This document shows, piece by piece, positions 42,680-52,106 of a DNA stretch of 64,000 bases; position 1 is the stretch's first letter, and each line of letters opens with the position of its first letter. The notes under the pieces were generated by a model. The model had not been told where the DNA came from. It searched no databases and saw only the letters and a program-made list of their open reading frames with translations. This stretch comes from Kistimonas sp964291485. Its GTDB lineage: Bacteria; Pseudomonadota; Gammaproteobacteria; Pseudomonadales; Endozoicomonadaceae. The stretch lies in contig OZ220224.1 of the NCBI GenBank assembly GCA_964291485.2, positions 682,001 to 746,000 on the forward strand, given 5' to 3'. The translations under genes and the position numbers were made by a program.

Positions 42680-44794
42680 TTAGCCTACCTTCCCGACAAT
42701 GAGGATTTCTCTGTTGTCAGGTATTTCATTAAACGACAACACGTTTAAACCATTGGTACAGACACGGGCATATTTGGCCAGCATAGGGCGTAAAACGGGT
42801 GAGACAATCATGATGGGTTGACGTCCTTCAGACTGTAACTGTCGTGTTATTTCCGGAAGATTGCTTTGTAGCTGGGTGTTCAAGTTAGGTTCCAGTGGAA
42901 TAGCATCCGGTGCGTATTGTCCTGATTGTTGTGCCTGTTGATGGGCATTCAATAAGAGTTGTTCCAGTTTTTCATCCAGGGTAACCACGGGAAGTTCTGT
43001 CCCTGTTCCAAGCAGATTTTGTACGATGCTGCGTTTTAAGGCTTCCCGCACTTTGCCTGCCAGTAATAGTGCATCCGTCGTCTGATCCGCATTTTCAACC
43101 AATGTATTGGCGATGGTGCGTAAGTCAGAGATCTGTACTTTGTCCATCAACAGTTCTTTGAGTACGCGTTGTAGCTGACTGACTGATAATTTTTTGGGTG
43201 TGAGTTCTTCTGAGAGTTTCGGGGAAAGCTGGGTCAGCTTTTCAATCAATTGTTCGGTTTCATCATGCCCGAGCAATTCATAGGCATGTTCTTCCACCAC
43301 CTTGCTGATATGTGTGGCAACCACCGTCGAAGCATCAACGACAGTGTACCCGAGGCTGACACCCTGATCCTGCATTTCACTGGTGATCCAGATGGCATCC
43401 AACCCATAAGCAGGATCTTTGACGACCCTTCCTTCCAGGTCTCCGTAGACCTGGCCAGGATTGATCGCCAGAAACTTATCGGTTTCCACTTCACCTTCCG
43501 CCACACTGACACCCATCAGGGTGATGTTGTATGTATTGGCCTTGAGCGACAGGTTATCCCGGATATGCACGCTGGGTACAAGAAAGCCAAGCTTGGCGGA
43601 AAGCGTTTTTCGAATCCCTTTAATCTGGTTGAGCATTTGCCCACCCTGTTGTTTATCGACCATGGGAATCAGTCGATAGCCAACTTCAAGACCCAGCGGG
43701 TCTACTGCCGGTACGTCATCCCAGGAAAGTGGTTGGTCACTGGTATCAGGTTGTTCGGCAGGTTCAATCTCCGGTTTTGTCTCATCACCATCATCCGACA
43801 GGTGTTGTCGGTATAACCAGTAAGCAATACCGCCGACAGCCAGTCCCAGTCCGACAAAGGCCAGGTGTGGCATGCCGGGCACCAGTCCAATAGTTATCAG
43901 GATTATCGCGGTTACAGACAACGCGCGAGGGGATGAAAAAAGCTGTTCACTGATCTGCTCTCCGACATCTGCAGATTCAGAGACACGGGTCACAATAATT
44001 GCTGCAGCTGTTGAGAGTAACAGGGAAGGAATTTGTGCCACCAGACCATCACCAATGGTCAGCAAAGCAAAGATGGTAAAGGCATCCCCGAAACTGAGAT
44101 CGTGTTTCAGGGTGCCGATTAATAATCCACCGATAATGTTGATGGCAAGAATCAGCAAACCTGCCATGGCGTCACCACGAACAAACTTACTGGCACCGTC
44201 CATGGAACCGTAGAAGTCGGCTTCGCGGGTCACCTGGCTGCGACGCTCCAGCGCCTGCTTCTGATCAATGAGGCCAGCATTAAGATCAGCGTCAATCGCC
44301 ATCTGTTTACCGGGCAATGCATCCAAGGTGAAACGGGCGGATACTTCCGATATACGTCCGGCGCCTTTTGTGACAACCACAAAGTTAATAATGACCAGAA
44401 TGGCAAACACCACCATACCGACCACGTAATTGTTGCCAACAACCACTTCACCAAATGACTGGATGACTTTCCCAGCCGCATCACCACCTTGGTGCCCTTT
44501 CAGCAAAACGACCCGTGTTGATGCCACGTTGAGTGCGAGTCGCATCAGGGTGGCGACGAGCAGGATGGTTGGAAATACGGCAAAGTCCAGAGGCCTTAAA
44601 GCATAGATGCTGACCAGCAATACCAGTAACGACAATGCAATGTTAAAGGTAAACAGCATATCGAGCAGGATAGGCGGCACTGGTAGTGTGACCATTGCCA
44701 TCAGCACCAGCACCGCTAACGGGATGGCGATTTGCGCCTTGCCAAGCTTCAGCAGCTCCTTTGGCGTTAAAATATTACCTAATCCCTTGTCCAT
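42680..44794 (-). CDS. flhA: flagellar export gate protein FlhA
   Basis: A 704-residue export-gate subunit: eight transmembrane helices in the first 330 residues, then a large cytosolic FlhA-C domain. The FHIPEP-family signature is RISEVSARFTLDALPGKQMA around 145-165, with DADLNAGLI after it. The acidic linker (DDGDETKPEIEPAEQPD) separates the domains. It lies 17 bases downstream of flhB in transcription order. Nonameric FlhA-C docks chaperone-substrate complexes, including FliS-FliC and FliT-FliD encoded in the divergent operon. Confidence 0.96.
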   Translation of the reverse strand: MDKGLGNILTPKELLKLGKAQIAIPLAVLVLMAMVTLPVPPILLDMLFTFNIALSLLVLLVSIYALRPLDFAVFPTILLVATLMRLALNVASTRVVLLKGHQGGDAAGKVIQSFGEVVVGNNYVVGMVVFAILVIINFVVVTKGAGRISEVSARFTLDALPGKQMAIDADLNAGLIDQKQALERRSQVTREADFYGSMDGASKFVRGDAMAGLLILAINIIGGLLIGTLKHDLSFGDAFTIFALLTIGDGLVAQIPSLLLSTAAAIIVTRVSESADVGEQISEQLFSSPRALSVTAIILITIGLVPGMPHLAFVGLGLAVGGIAYWLYRQHLSDDGDETKPEIEPAEQPDTSDQPLSWDDVPAVDPLGLEVGYRLIPMVDKQQGGQMLNQIKGIRKTLSAKLGFLVPSVHIRDNLSLKANTYNITLMGVSVAEGEVETDKFLAINPGQVYGDLEGRVVKDPAYGLDAIWITSEMQDQGVSLGYTVVDASTVVATHISKVVEEHAYELLGHDETEQLIEKLTQLSPKLSEELTPKKLSVSQLQRVLKELLMDKVQISDLRTIANTLVENADQTTDALLLAGKVREALKRSIVQNLLGTGTELPVVTLDEKLEQLLLNAHQQAQQSGQYAPDAIPLEPNLNTQLQSNLPEITRQLQSEGRQPIMIVSPVLRPMLAKYARVCTNGLNVLSFNEIPDNREILIVGKVG

Positions 44795-44811
44795 GGTAAT
44801 GCGTCAGTCCT

Positions 44812-45984
44812 TTAGTCGTTTTCTCCACCGGACACTCCCCGGTTGGCGTATTGCTGGAAATGTTCAGGTAAGTCAAAGTTGTCCGGTAATGGTGTCGGCT
44901 CCTGTCCCCGACCCGCCTTGAATTCCCGCAGGCGATAGACATACGCAAGAATCTGGGCGACAGCCTGGTAAAGATCCGAAGCTACTTCCTGATTAATCTT
45001 TGTTGTGAAATAAATGGCACGGGTCAGAGCCGGAGTGCGGACAATGGGGCGTTTGTGAAGCTGAGCCGCCTCAATAATCGTCTGGGCGATTTCATCAACG
45101 CCCTTGGCCACGACGAAGGGGGCATCTGAACGTTTCTTGTCGTATTTTAACGCGACGGCAAAATGGGTCGGGTTGGTGATGATGACATCGGCTTCGGGAA
45201 CCTCCTGCATCATCCGGCGTGTGGCCACTTCCTGCTGCAGATCACGTACACGACTTTTGACTTCCGGTCGTCCTTCCGTTTCCTTGCTTTCATCTTTCAG
45301 TTCCTGCCGGGTCATTTTCAGCTTGCGGCGGTGTTCGCTGACCTGGAAGGGAACGTCGATGATGGCGATAACCGCCAGTGCTGCGGCAAAGCCCAGCAGG
45401 CTCCATGTCACGATGCCGAGACTTTCACGGATCGCCATGGCGACGGGTTTCATGCTCAACGTCAGGACATCTTTCATGACATTGCTGATGATCAGATAAA
45501 GGGCTCCGGTCACCAGCACCACTTTCAGAATGGATTTAATGAGTTCAACGAGGGAACGGCGTGAGAACATCCGCTTCAATCCCTTGAGGATGCTCAATCT
45601 TGATAGCTGTGGCTGTAAGGGTTTGGCGGAGAATAACCACCCACCCAGTCCGAGTGAACTGGCAATAATGGCCAGCAGCATCAGACCAAAAACCGGCAGC
45701 AGGGTGCCGAATATTGTGATGAAACTGTCTTTCAATCGAGAAGACATGGCGCCGGTATCCAACAGACTGGCGCGGTCAACAGACAAGTTCTCGGAAAATA
45801 CTGCCAGAAAGCGCTCACTGATCAGTTCACTGAAAACCAGCAGCCCGACACAGCTCCCCAGGAATAATCCGACGGTGACCAGTTCTCGTGAGCGGGGCGC
45901 TTCGCCTTTGTCGCGTGAGTCTTTGAGGCGTTTCTCCGACGGTTCTTCGGTACGTTCCTGACCGTTGTCTTCATTCTCTGCCAT
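44812..45984 (-). CDS. flhB: flagellar export switch protein FlhB
   Basis: A 390-residue export component with four transmembrane helices and a cytosolic domain. The autocleavage motif NPTH is intact (DVIITNPTHFAVALKYD near residue 270), so the rod/hook-to-filament substrate switch with FliK should operate. The N-terminus GQERTEEPSEKRLKDSRDKG is the usual FlhB start. The start ATG overlaps the fliR stop by one base. Confidence 0.96.
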   Translation of the reverse strand: MAENEDNGQERTEEPSEKRLKDSRDKGEAPRSRELVTVGLFLGSCVGLLVFSELISERFLAVFSENLSVDRASLLDTGAMSSRLKDSFITIFGTLLPVFGLMLLAIIASSLGLGGWLFSAKPLQPQLSRLSILKGLKRMFSRRSLVELIKSILKVVLVTGALYLIISNVMKDVLTLSMKPVAMAIRESLGIVTWSLLGFAAALAVIAIIDVPFQVSEHRRKLKMTRQELKDESKETEGRPEVKSRVRDLQQEVATRRMMQEVPEADVIITNPTHFAVALKYDKKRSDAPFVVAKGVDEIAQTIIEAAQLHKRPIVRTPALTRAIYFTTKINQEVASDLYQAVAQILAYVYRLREFKAGRGQEPTPLPDNFDLPEHFQQYANRGVSGGEND

Positions 45985-46760
45985 CAGCCACCTCGCAGAA
46001 GAACGTCGAGCGCTTCGAGCGCCTCACCGGTGAGCTCAAGATAGAGTCCGGCGATACCTGAAATCGTGATCATGAGGACCAGTACGCCGGCCATCATGCT
46101 CATGGGAAAACCGAGGGAGAATACATTGAGTTGAGGCGCCGCCCGATTCATGACACCAAAGGCAATATTCACCAGCAGCATCGCAGTGATGGCTGGCAGG
46201 GCAATGATCAGGGCGGCGCCTGTGGCCCATCCCATCTGGTAGGTCAGGGTGTTGAGATCCAGCATGCCTGCGCCGATCGGGGCAACCGGCAGGGTTTCGA
46301 AGCTGTGAACCAGTACATTTATAACCACCAGGTGACCGTTCATGGCCAGGAACATCAGGCTGGTGAGTATCTGGAAGACCTGGCCAATAATCGGAATGCT
46401 GACGCCATTGATGGGGTCGTACATCATGGCCATACCAAGACCCATCTGCAGGGAGACCATCTGGCCTGTCATGGCGAAAATAGCGTAATAGATGTGCAAC
46501 AACATTCCACCCATGAAACCAATTAATAGTTGTTGCAGCAGAATACGAAGACTATCGCCCGATAGGGGCTCTACCATGGGCATTGGGGGTAGAAGTGGCG
46601 CAATCAGAAACGTGATGGACAGTGCCAGAACCAGCCGAATACGCATCGGCACCATTGTTGAGCCAATCAGCGGCATTACCATAAACAAGGCGCCAATACG
46701 GAACAGCGGCCAGAGGAACTGGCCGAGCCAGGCAGTGATCTGTGCCGTGGTCAGTTCCAT
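45984..46760 (-). CDS. fliR: flagellar export protein FliR
   Basis: A 258-residue membrane protein of the export gate with about six hydrophobic helices. Recognised features are FRIGALFMVMPLIGSTMVPM near the N-terminus and QMGLGMAMMYDPINGVSIPI in the middle. It is one base downstream of fliQ and overlaps flhB, so translation of the three is coupled. Confidence 0.94.
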   Translation of the reverse strand: MELTTAQITAWLGQFLWPLFRIGALFMVMPLIGSTMVPMRIRLVLALSITFLIAPLLPPMPMVEPLSGDSLRILLQQLLIGFMGGMLLHIYYAIFAMTGQMVSLQMGLGMAMMYDPINGVSIPIIGQVFQILTSLMFLAMNGHLVVINVLVHSFETLPVAPIGAGMLDLNTLTYQMGWATGAALIIALPAITAMLLVNIAFGVMNRAAPQLNVFSLGFPMSMMAGVLVLMITISGIAGLYLELTGEALEALDVLLRGG

Positions 46761-46761
46761 C

Positions 46762-47031
46762 TCAGAAAATCATCTCCGGGATAATGTCATAAAACCGACG
46801 AAAGAGTTCCATGAACTCCCGCAATAGCCAGTGGCCGGCGAGAGCGACGGTAATCAGGGTCACCAGCAGACGTGGCAAGAAACTCAGGGTTTGTTCATTA
46901 ATCTGTGTCGCAGCCTGAAAGATGCTCACCAGCAGGCCGACCAGCAGACTGGGCAGAATAATGACCGAAACGAAAATCACGATCTGGTAAAGCGCATCCC
47001 TGAACAGGTCAACAACCATTTCCGGTGTCAT
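46762..47031 (-). CDS. fliQ: flagellar export protein FliQ
   Basis: An 89-residue export-gate subunit with two transmembrane helices. The N-terminus TPEMVVDLFRDALYQIVIF and the middle FQAATQINEQTLSFLPRLL are FliQ hallmarks. It is the first gene of the operon fliQ-fliR-flhB-flhA-fliM-fliN-fliO-fliP. Its promoter lies in the 357-bp region shared with fliC. Confidence 0.93.
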   Translation of the reverse strand: MTPEMVVDLFRDALYQIVIFVSVIILPSLLVGLLVSIFQAATQINEQTLSFLPRLLVTLITVALAGHWLLREFMELFRRFYDIIPEMIF

Positions 47032-47094
47032 GTGAAGACCATCCTGATTTCTTGTTGCTTCCTTTATATAGGCGGGAAATGGTGTTTATTTCGA

Positions 47095-47111
47095 TTGCTG
47101 ACTTCACGCCG
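47095..47111 (-). promoter_or_regulatory. weak sigma-54-like site upstream of fliQ
   Basis: Read on the minus strand, CGGCGTGAAGTCAGCA has GG-N10-GC spacing, 64 bases before fliQ. The flanking bases match the -24/-12 consensus poorly, so it is only a candidate, offered because flgB has a good site. Confidence 0.25.
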
Positions 47112-47261
47112 CCTTTTTATCGCATTCCCATTTATTCAATGTAGAAAAGACCACCATTAAATGACAGTGAACAAATGTTTACCGGAAAAAATACCGTAAA
47201 AGTCATTTGTCTGACATTTCAACTGACTGATTTTAAAAATAAAAAAATACCTGTATGCCAT

Positions 47262-47289
47262 TTAAGTTTCTGGATTTTTTTTCCGAGTA
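47262..47289 (+). promoter_or_regulatory. sigma-28-like promoter of fliC
   Basis: TTAAGTTT, 12 bases, then TCCGAGTA approximates the flagellar sigma-28 consensus TAAAGTTT-N11-GCCGATAA: one mismatch in the -35, and the CCGA core of the -10 kept. It lies 100 bp before the fliC ATG. The matching sigma factor, fliA, is in the same operon block. The resulting leader of about 90 bases contains four GGA motifs. Confidence 0.5.
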
Positions 47290-47388
47290 GATAAGTGACG
47301 GGCCGTGAAAAACGGTCTGGGGGACAAAGCTGCTTTCTTGTGGGAGCAGTCCATCGGAAGTCAGTCCATTAGATGGAGACATAGACAC

Positions 47389-48525
47389 ATGAGCTTTACA
47401 GTAAATACCAACGTGTATTCGATGAACGCCCAGCGCAACCTGATGGCGACATCGGATGGCCTGAAGACGGCGATGCAGCGCCTGTCCTCGGGTTTGAAAA
47501 TTAACAGTGCGGCGGACGATGCAGCGGGTCTGCAGATCTCCAACCGTTTGAATTCTCAGGCCAAGGGGCTGACAGTCGCCATTGCCAACGCCAACAACGG
47601 GATCTCCCTGGCGCAAACGGCGGAAGGTGCACTGCAGGAAACCACCAACATCCTTCAGCGGATCCGGGAGCTGTCTCTCCAGTCAGCCAACGGCTCTAAC
47701 TCCAATGCAGACCGTGCAGCCCTGCAAAAAGAGGTTACGGCACTGCAGTCAGAAATGACCCGGATTTCAGAAACGACCACTTTCGGTGGACAGGTTCTGC
47801 TGGACGGTACTTACGGTACCCAGCAATTCCAGATTGGTGCAAATGCCGGTGAAACACTGGATATCACCATGACGGCTTCTGGCGCCAGTGACCTTGGTAA
47901 GCGGGCAATGGCTGTATTTGATATTACGGGTATTGCCGACACTGAAACCGTTGCTTTCGGCTACGATGCGGATGGAACTGGTACTGATTTCGCTAACGAA
48001 GAAGTATCCGTAGCGTTTGCTGCAGCGACCGATGATATTGACAGTCTTGCTGACAAGATCAGAACAGCGCTTGCCGGTACTACCAATGCTCAAGGTCTGA
48101 CAGTCATTACTGAAGGTAATAATATCGTTGTTACCGGCAACCACAAAGATGGTGTGATGGCCGCTCATACTACAGCGAGTACTGGTGTTGCGTCTGAAGC
48201 ATTCACTGCAGAAGATATATCCAAGGTTGATATCTCAACTGCCAGTGGCGCTCAGCAGGCTGTGGCCATCGTCGATGCGGCTATCGCTGACGTGGATGAC
48301 CAGCGGGCAGATCTCGGTGCGGTTCAGAACCGTCTGAGCACCACGATCTCCAACCTGAGCAACATCCGTGAAAACGTATCCGCTTCCAGAAGCCGGATCA
48401 TGGATGCTGACTTCGCGACTGAAACCGCTAACCTGGCGAAATACCAGGTAATGCAGCAGGCAGGTACAGCGATGCTGTCCCAGGCTAACGCTCAGACTCA
48501 GAGCGTATTGTCACTGCTTCAGTAA
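47389..48525 (+). CDS. fliC: flagellin
   Basis: A 378-residue filament subunit. The conserved N-terminal D0/D1 region (SFTVNTNVYSMNAQRNL, then SSGLKINSAADDAAGLQISN) and C-terminal D1/D0 region (DFATETANLAKYQVMQQAGT) flank a variable Thr/Ala/Asp-rich middle (about residues 165-285). Start ATG 47389 fits the flagellin N-terminus and has GGAGA 9 bases upstream; the open frame back to 47305 is leader. It corresponds to lafA in lateral systems. It is followed by a strong terminator, giving a separate abundant transcript. Confidence 0.97.
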   Translation: MSFTVNTNVYSMNAQRNLMATSDGLKTAMQRLSSGLKINSAADDAAGLQISNRLNSQAKGLTVAIANANNGISLAQTAEGALQETTNILQRIRELSLQSANGSNSNADRAALQKEVTALQSEMTRISETTTFGGQVLLDGTYGTQQFQIGANAGETLDITMTASGASDLGKRAMAVFDITGIADTETVAFGYDADGTGTDFANEEVSVAFAAATDDIDSLADKIRTALAGTTNAQGLTVITEGNNIVVTGNHKDGVMAAHTTASTGVASEAFTAEDISKVDISTASGAQQAVAIVDAAIADVDDQRADLGAVQNRLSTTISNLSNIRENVSASRSRIMDADFATETANLAKYQVMQQAGTAMLSQANAQTQSVLSLLQ

Positions 48526-48546
48526 ATCGCGATCTGGTCGACAAAT

Positions 48547-48586
48547 CTATAGGCAAGGGGCGAGTACTCTTGCCTATAGTTTTTTT
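48547..48586 (+). terminator. intrinsic terminator after fliC
   Basis: An 11-bp stem (CTATAGGCAAG 48547-48557 with CTTGCCTATAG 48569-48579) is followed by seven T residues. Partial readthrough would supply fliD, which starts 38 bases later with no other promoter seen. Confidence 0.93.
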
Positions 48587-48623
48587 ATGAGTGCGGTATT
48601 GAAGTCAGAGGTCAGGGAAGGCC

Positions 48624-50003
48624 ATGTTTACCCTTAATGGCATCAATTCGGGTCTTGATACCCGAACATTGATCGATACGCTGGTTCAGACGCAACGGGC
48701 GCCTAAAGAAACCCAGCTGCAGCGTCAAAGGAATGTCGATAGCTTCGAGTTATCTGCCCTTGGGCAGTTGCAGGGGGCACTGAATGCGTTTGAAACGGTT
48801 GTCTCGGATCTTTCCGATGGCACTTCCATGGTCAAGCGCAAGGCTACTGTCAGTGATACCGATATTCTGGCTGTAACCCCTTCTGAAACTGCTTCAACCG
48901 GGAATTATTCCTTTACTGTCTCGGCTCTGGCGACCAATCACCAGATGGCCACCGCCGATTTTAACAGTACCGATACCTTTGGCACAGGCACCCTCCGGCT
49001 CACGGTGGGGGGCGAAAACCTCGATCTGACACTGGACAGTAGCAACAATACGCTCTCAGGAATTCGCGACGCGATTAACAGTGCAGAGGATAACCCTGGC
49101 ATCAGTGCTTCCCTCATTAATACCGGCAGCCAGCAGCGGTTGTTGATCACCGGCGATAATACCGGTACAGCCAATGCAGTTACGCTTGATATTTCCGGAC
49201 TCACGATCGGCGGCAGCGACCAGACCATCACCACAGGTTTGAGTGACCTTCAAACAGCTGCCGATGCAGAGGTGACGATTGGTGATCCCGCTAACCCGAA
49301 TAGCATCCAGGTCACCCATGGCGACAACACGATTGAGGACCTGATTGACGGAGTGACCCTTGAACTGAAAGCGGTCAGTACCTCGCCGGTTACCGTCAGT
49401 ATTGTTGAGAATGAGTCGGCAGCGTCCAATGCCATTCGGCGTTTTGTGGCGGCTTACAATGATCTGGCCGTCACGCGCAACAGTGTGACCAGTTACTCCG
49501 AAGAAGCCGGTGCGGCAGCGCTCCAGGGGGATTCCCAGGTTCGTATTCTCTCGGGCATATTGCGAAGTGCTATCGGTGAGTCCTACAGCGCGGGCTCGGG
49601 CACGTTGAGCCTGGCTGAGCTGGGGATTATCACAACCAAAGACGGCACGCTCGAAATCAACGAAAGCACCTTCACAGAGGCGGTCGGCGACAACTTCAGT
49701 GAACTGGAAAGTTTTTTCGCCGGGGACAATGGCCTGTTGGCAACTCTGACCGAAACCCTCGACAAATATGACAGTTCCACAGGATTGATCAAGCAGCGGA
49801 TGGATCGTCTGGAGGAAGATATTCGCGATATTGACGCGGATTTCCTCAGCCTGGAAGACCAGATGGACCAGGTTCGCAGCTATTGGGAAGCCCAGTTCCT
49901 GGCCATGGAAGAGACCATGGGGCAGGTCAACAGCTCGCTCAGCTACCTGACGCAGGCGTTGAGCAGCTTGAACAATTCGACCAATAACAACCAAAACAAT
50001 TAA
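48624..50003 (+). CDS. fliD: filament cap protein FliD
   Basis: A 459-residue hook-associated cap. The N-terminus (FTLNGINSGLDTRTLIDTLV) and C-terminal coiled coil (SLEDQMDQVRSYWEAQFLAM) are standard FliD features. The middle domains are Thr/Asp/Asn-rich. It folds flagellin at the filament tip. It is the second gene in a block with the lateral-type order (lafB position). fliS begins 38 bases after its stop. Confidence 0.94.
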   Translation: MFTLNGINSGLDTRTLIDTLVQTQRAPKETQLQRQRNVDSFELSALGQLQGALNAFETVVSDLSDGTSMVKRKATVSDTDILAVTPSETASTGNYSFTVSALATNHQMATADFNSTDTFGTGTLRLTVGGENLDLTLDSSNNTLSGIRDAINSAEDNPGISASLINTGSQQRLLITGDNTGTANAVTLDISGLTIGGSDQTITTGLSDLQTAADAEVTIGDPANPNSIQVTHGDNTIEDLIDGVTLELKAVSTSPVTVSIVENESAASNAIRRFVAAYNDLAVTRNSVTSYSEEAGAAALQGDSQVRILSGILRSAIGESYSAGSGTLSLAELGIITTKDGTLEINESTFTEAVGDNFSELESFFAGDNGLLATLTETLDKYDSSTGLIKQRMDRLEEDIRDIDADFLSLEDQMDQVRSYWEAQFLAMEETMGQVNSSLSYLTQALSSLNNSTNNNQNN

Positions 50004-50041
50004 TGATGCAGTCGATTGATTGCCACAAGGAGGAGGCCTTC

Positions 50042-50458
50042 ATGCCGAACGATACGGCAGGACTCAATGCATACCGCTCCGCACAGAATCAGGCCCAGGC
50101 GTTGACCGCTGATCCGCATCGGTTGATACAGCTGTTGTTTGCCAACCTGATGATGTCGTTGCAGAAGGCCAAGGGATTTCTGGAAAGAAAGCAGATGAAT
50201 GAAAAGGGTAAGTCCATTACCCATGCCATTGAAATTCTGCTGGCGCTGGATGAGGCCATCGACGAAGAAAAGGGCGGTGAGCTGGCTGGTAACCTTCGTT
50301 CGCTATACAACTATTGTATTCGGCAGTTGATTGCGGCTAACCAGGAGTGCTCCATGGAGAAGCTGGAGGAAGTCCAGCGTCTTATGCTGGAGATCAAGGT
50401 GGCCTGGGATTCCATTGAAGGCAAAACCGGTGACAGTGATGCCGCAGCCGCTCAGTGA
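50042..50458 (+). CDS. fliS: flagellin chaperone FliS
   Basis: A 138-residue helical export chaperone for flagellin. Characteristic stretches are NAYRSAQNQAQALTADPHRL and LLFANLMMSLQKAKGFLERK. ATG 50042 is chosen for its AAGGAGGAGG ribosome site; upstream ATGs at 50003 lack one. It overlaps the next gene by 20 bases. It corresponds to lafC. Confidence 0.93.
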   Translation: MPNDTAGLNAYRSAQNQAQALTADPHRLIQLLFANLMMSLQKAKGFLERKQMNEKGKSITHAIEILLALDEAIDEEKGGELAGNLRSLYNYCIRQLIAANQECSMEKLEEVQRLMLEIKVAWDSIEGKTGDSDAAAAQ

Positions 50459-50759
50459 TTCTGAACTGGCGAATGCGCTGGATGCCGTCAGAGATGAGAT
50501 GATGACGGCTTGGCAGGCAGCGGACTGGATTGCACTGAAAGCGATCGAGCCCCGGGCCAGGGCGCTTGCGGAACAAGGTTTGTCCGGTGGTCAGCCAGCT
50601 GAGGCTGTGCTGAGTGCGCTTACGACGTTGGAAGCGTTATATCGACGGATTGTCTCTGAAAGTGCCGCTGGAAAAGAGCGGATCAGGGAAGAGTTGTGTA
50701 ATGTCCGGGAAAAAAAGACGGCCATTTCGTCTTACCAGACTACCCGGGCCATGAATTAG
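50439..50759 (+). CDS. fliT: FliT-like flagellar chaperone (LafD position)
   Basis: A small helical protein of 106 residues starting MPQPLSDSELANALDAVRDE, predicted alpha-helical throughout. The family is not obvious from sequence. The name rests on size, fold type and position between fliS and fliK, where FliT (LafD) stands in lateral systems. FliT proteins chaperone FliD. ATG 50439 gives a reasonable N-terminus and overlaps fliS; longer frames are fliS shadows. Confidence 0.6.
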   Translation: MPQPLSDSELANALDAVRDEMMTAWQAADWIALKAIEPRARALAEQGLSGGQPAEAVLSALTTLEALYRRIVSESAAGKERIREELCNVREKKTAISSYQTTRAMN

Positions 50760-50782
50760 GGAAAATCGGGCGATAAGTTGTC

Positions 50783-52060
50783 ATGGAAGGTTCGACAGTA
50801 ACGGACAGTAGCCTTCTGCCGATCAGTATGCCGGTGCCACTGCAGCCGCAGACGCCACCGGTGGCAGTGAATGGTACTGAATCCTCCACACAAACGCTGA
50901 CGTTTGCAGACCTGTTCAGCCGGATGATGTCCGCTGAAACCAGTCTGGCATCCGGTGAGTTGCAGCTGGCTACAGATTTATTGCCACAGGCAACAGTTTT
51001 GCCTGAAACAACGCCAGTTCTGACACCGCTGCAGACTGCGCCAGATGAGTTGTCAACGTTTCCGGCATTACTGCAGTCTGAGAGCGGACAAGCGCAGCTG
51101 GCACAGGCATTACCTGATGTCATGACAGCAGTGAATCCGGGAGAGCCTGGCCAGACTCCTGTTGCTGAACTTTCTGAGTCACCAGAGCGCCTCCCGGCGT
51201 TAATATCTGAAATTCTTTCCCAACAGCAGGCGACAGCTAATAAGCCTCTGACCCAGGCTGATCCTTCTCTGGCAGCTAGCGAAGTGGCTGATGACGTGAT
51301 GTTGCCTGATACCAACGCAATAACGGCGACGAAGTTGCAGAAGTCGCTATTGCAAGGTGAGCAACAAGTTGCCAGTGTGTCTCAAGGTGCGTCAGATGCT
51401 GATACCTTATCCTTGATGCCAGACTCCTCACGTACAGCGCCCTCGTTCCAGATACCAGAAGGAGCAGTAGAGCTTGAACAGGGACCGGGGAGGGCTGCAT
51501 CGGTAACGTTGCCAGAGACATCCATACAGGGGCGTCCTGTAGAAACAGCAGTCACCGCAGCGGGTTCGGTCACAGAGCGAGCAGTGACCGCTTCTGAAGC
51601 ACCAGCCTCGACAACCGTTGTTGAGAAGCCCGTTACTGTCAAGGCCCAGCTGGACCCAGCGGGCCCTGGACAGCTGGGTAATCGTATAATGGTGATGATT
51701 AACCGTGATCTGCAACAGGCCCAGATTCGCATGGATCCCCCGGAGCTTGGTCACCTGAAAATTGCGCTGGCAGTGGATGGTGATCAGGTATCTGTGCAAT
51801 TCACCGCCAGCCAACCCGGACTGCGAGAGCTGATCATTCAGCAGACTGACCGGTTGCGCCAGCATCTGGAAAGCCAGCAGTTGAACCTGGTCAGTGTGGA
51901 TGTCTCCACCGACCAGGGACGAGACCCCCGTCACCCTGCCCATGAGTATGGGCCTGCCGCTTCAGTTCCCTTGTTTTCCGCCGATGTTTCCGGTGATGAG
52001 GGGGTATTGCCTGTGACCGTGCAGCAGTACTCCTCCGGACTCCTGGATGTGTTTGCCTGA
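50783..52060 (+). CDS. fliK: hook-length control protein FliK
   Basis: A 425-residue secreted ruler. A long Gln/Thr/Pro/Ser-rich low-complexity N-terminal portion (1-290) precedes a C-terminal FliK domain (about 300-390). In that domain GNRIMVMINRDLQQAQIRMD, PPELGHLKIALAVDGD and LRELIIQQTDRLRQHLESQQ are conserved. It measures the hook and triggers the FlhB specificity switch. It corresponds to lafE. Confidence 0.92.
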   Translation: MEGSTVTDSSLLPISMPVPLQPQTPPVAVNGTESSTQTLTFADLFSRMMSAETSLASGELQLATDLLPQATVLPETTPVLTPLQTAPDELSTFPALLQSESGQAQLAQALPDVMTAVNPGEPGQTPVAELSESPERLPALISEILSQQQATANKPLTQADPSLAASEVADDVMLPDTNAITATKLQKSLLQGEQQVASVSQGASDADTLSLMPDSSRTAPSFQIPEGAVELEQGPGRAASVTLPETSIQGRPVETAVTAAGSVTERAVTASEAPASTTVVEKPVTVKAQLDPAGPGQLGNRIMVMINRDLQQAQIRMDPPELGHLKIALAVDGDQVSVQFTASQPGLRELIIQQTDRLRQHLESQQLNLVSVDVSTDQGRDPRHPAHEYGPAASVPLFSADVSGDEGVLPVTVQQYSSGLLDVFA

Positions 52061-52106
52061 GAGCCGGAACAATCACTAAAAAAATCAGTGGATTAGGGGA
52101 CAATCC

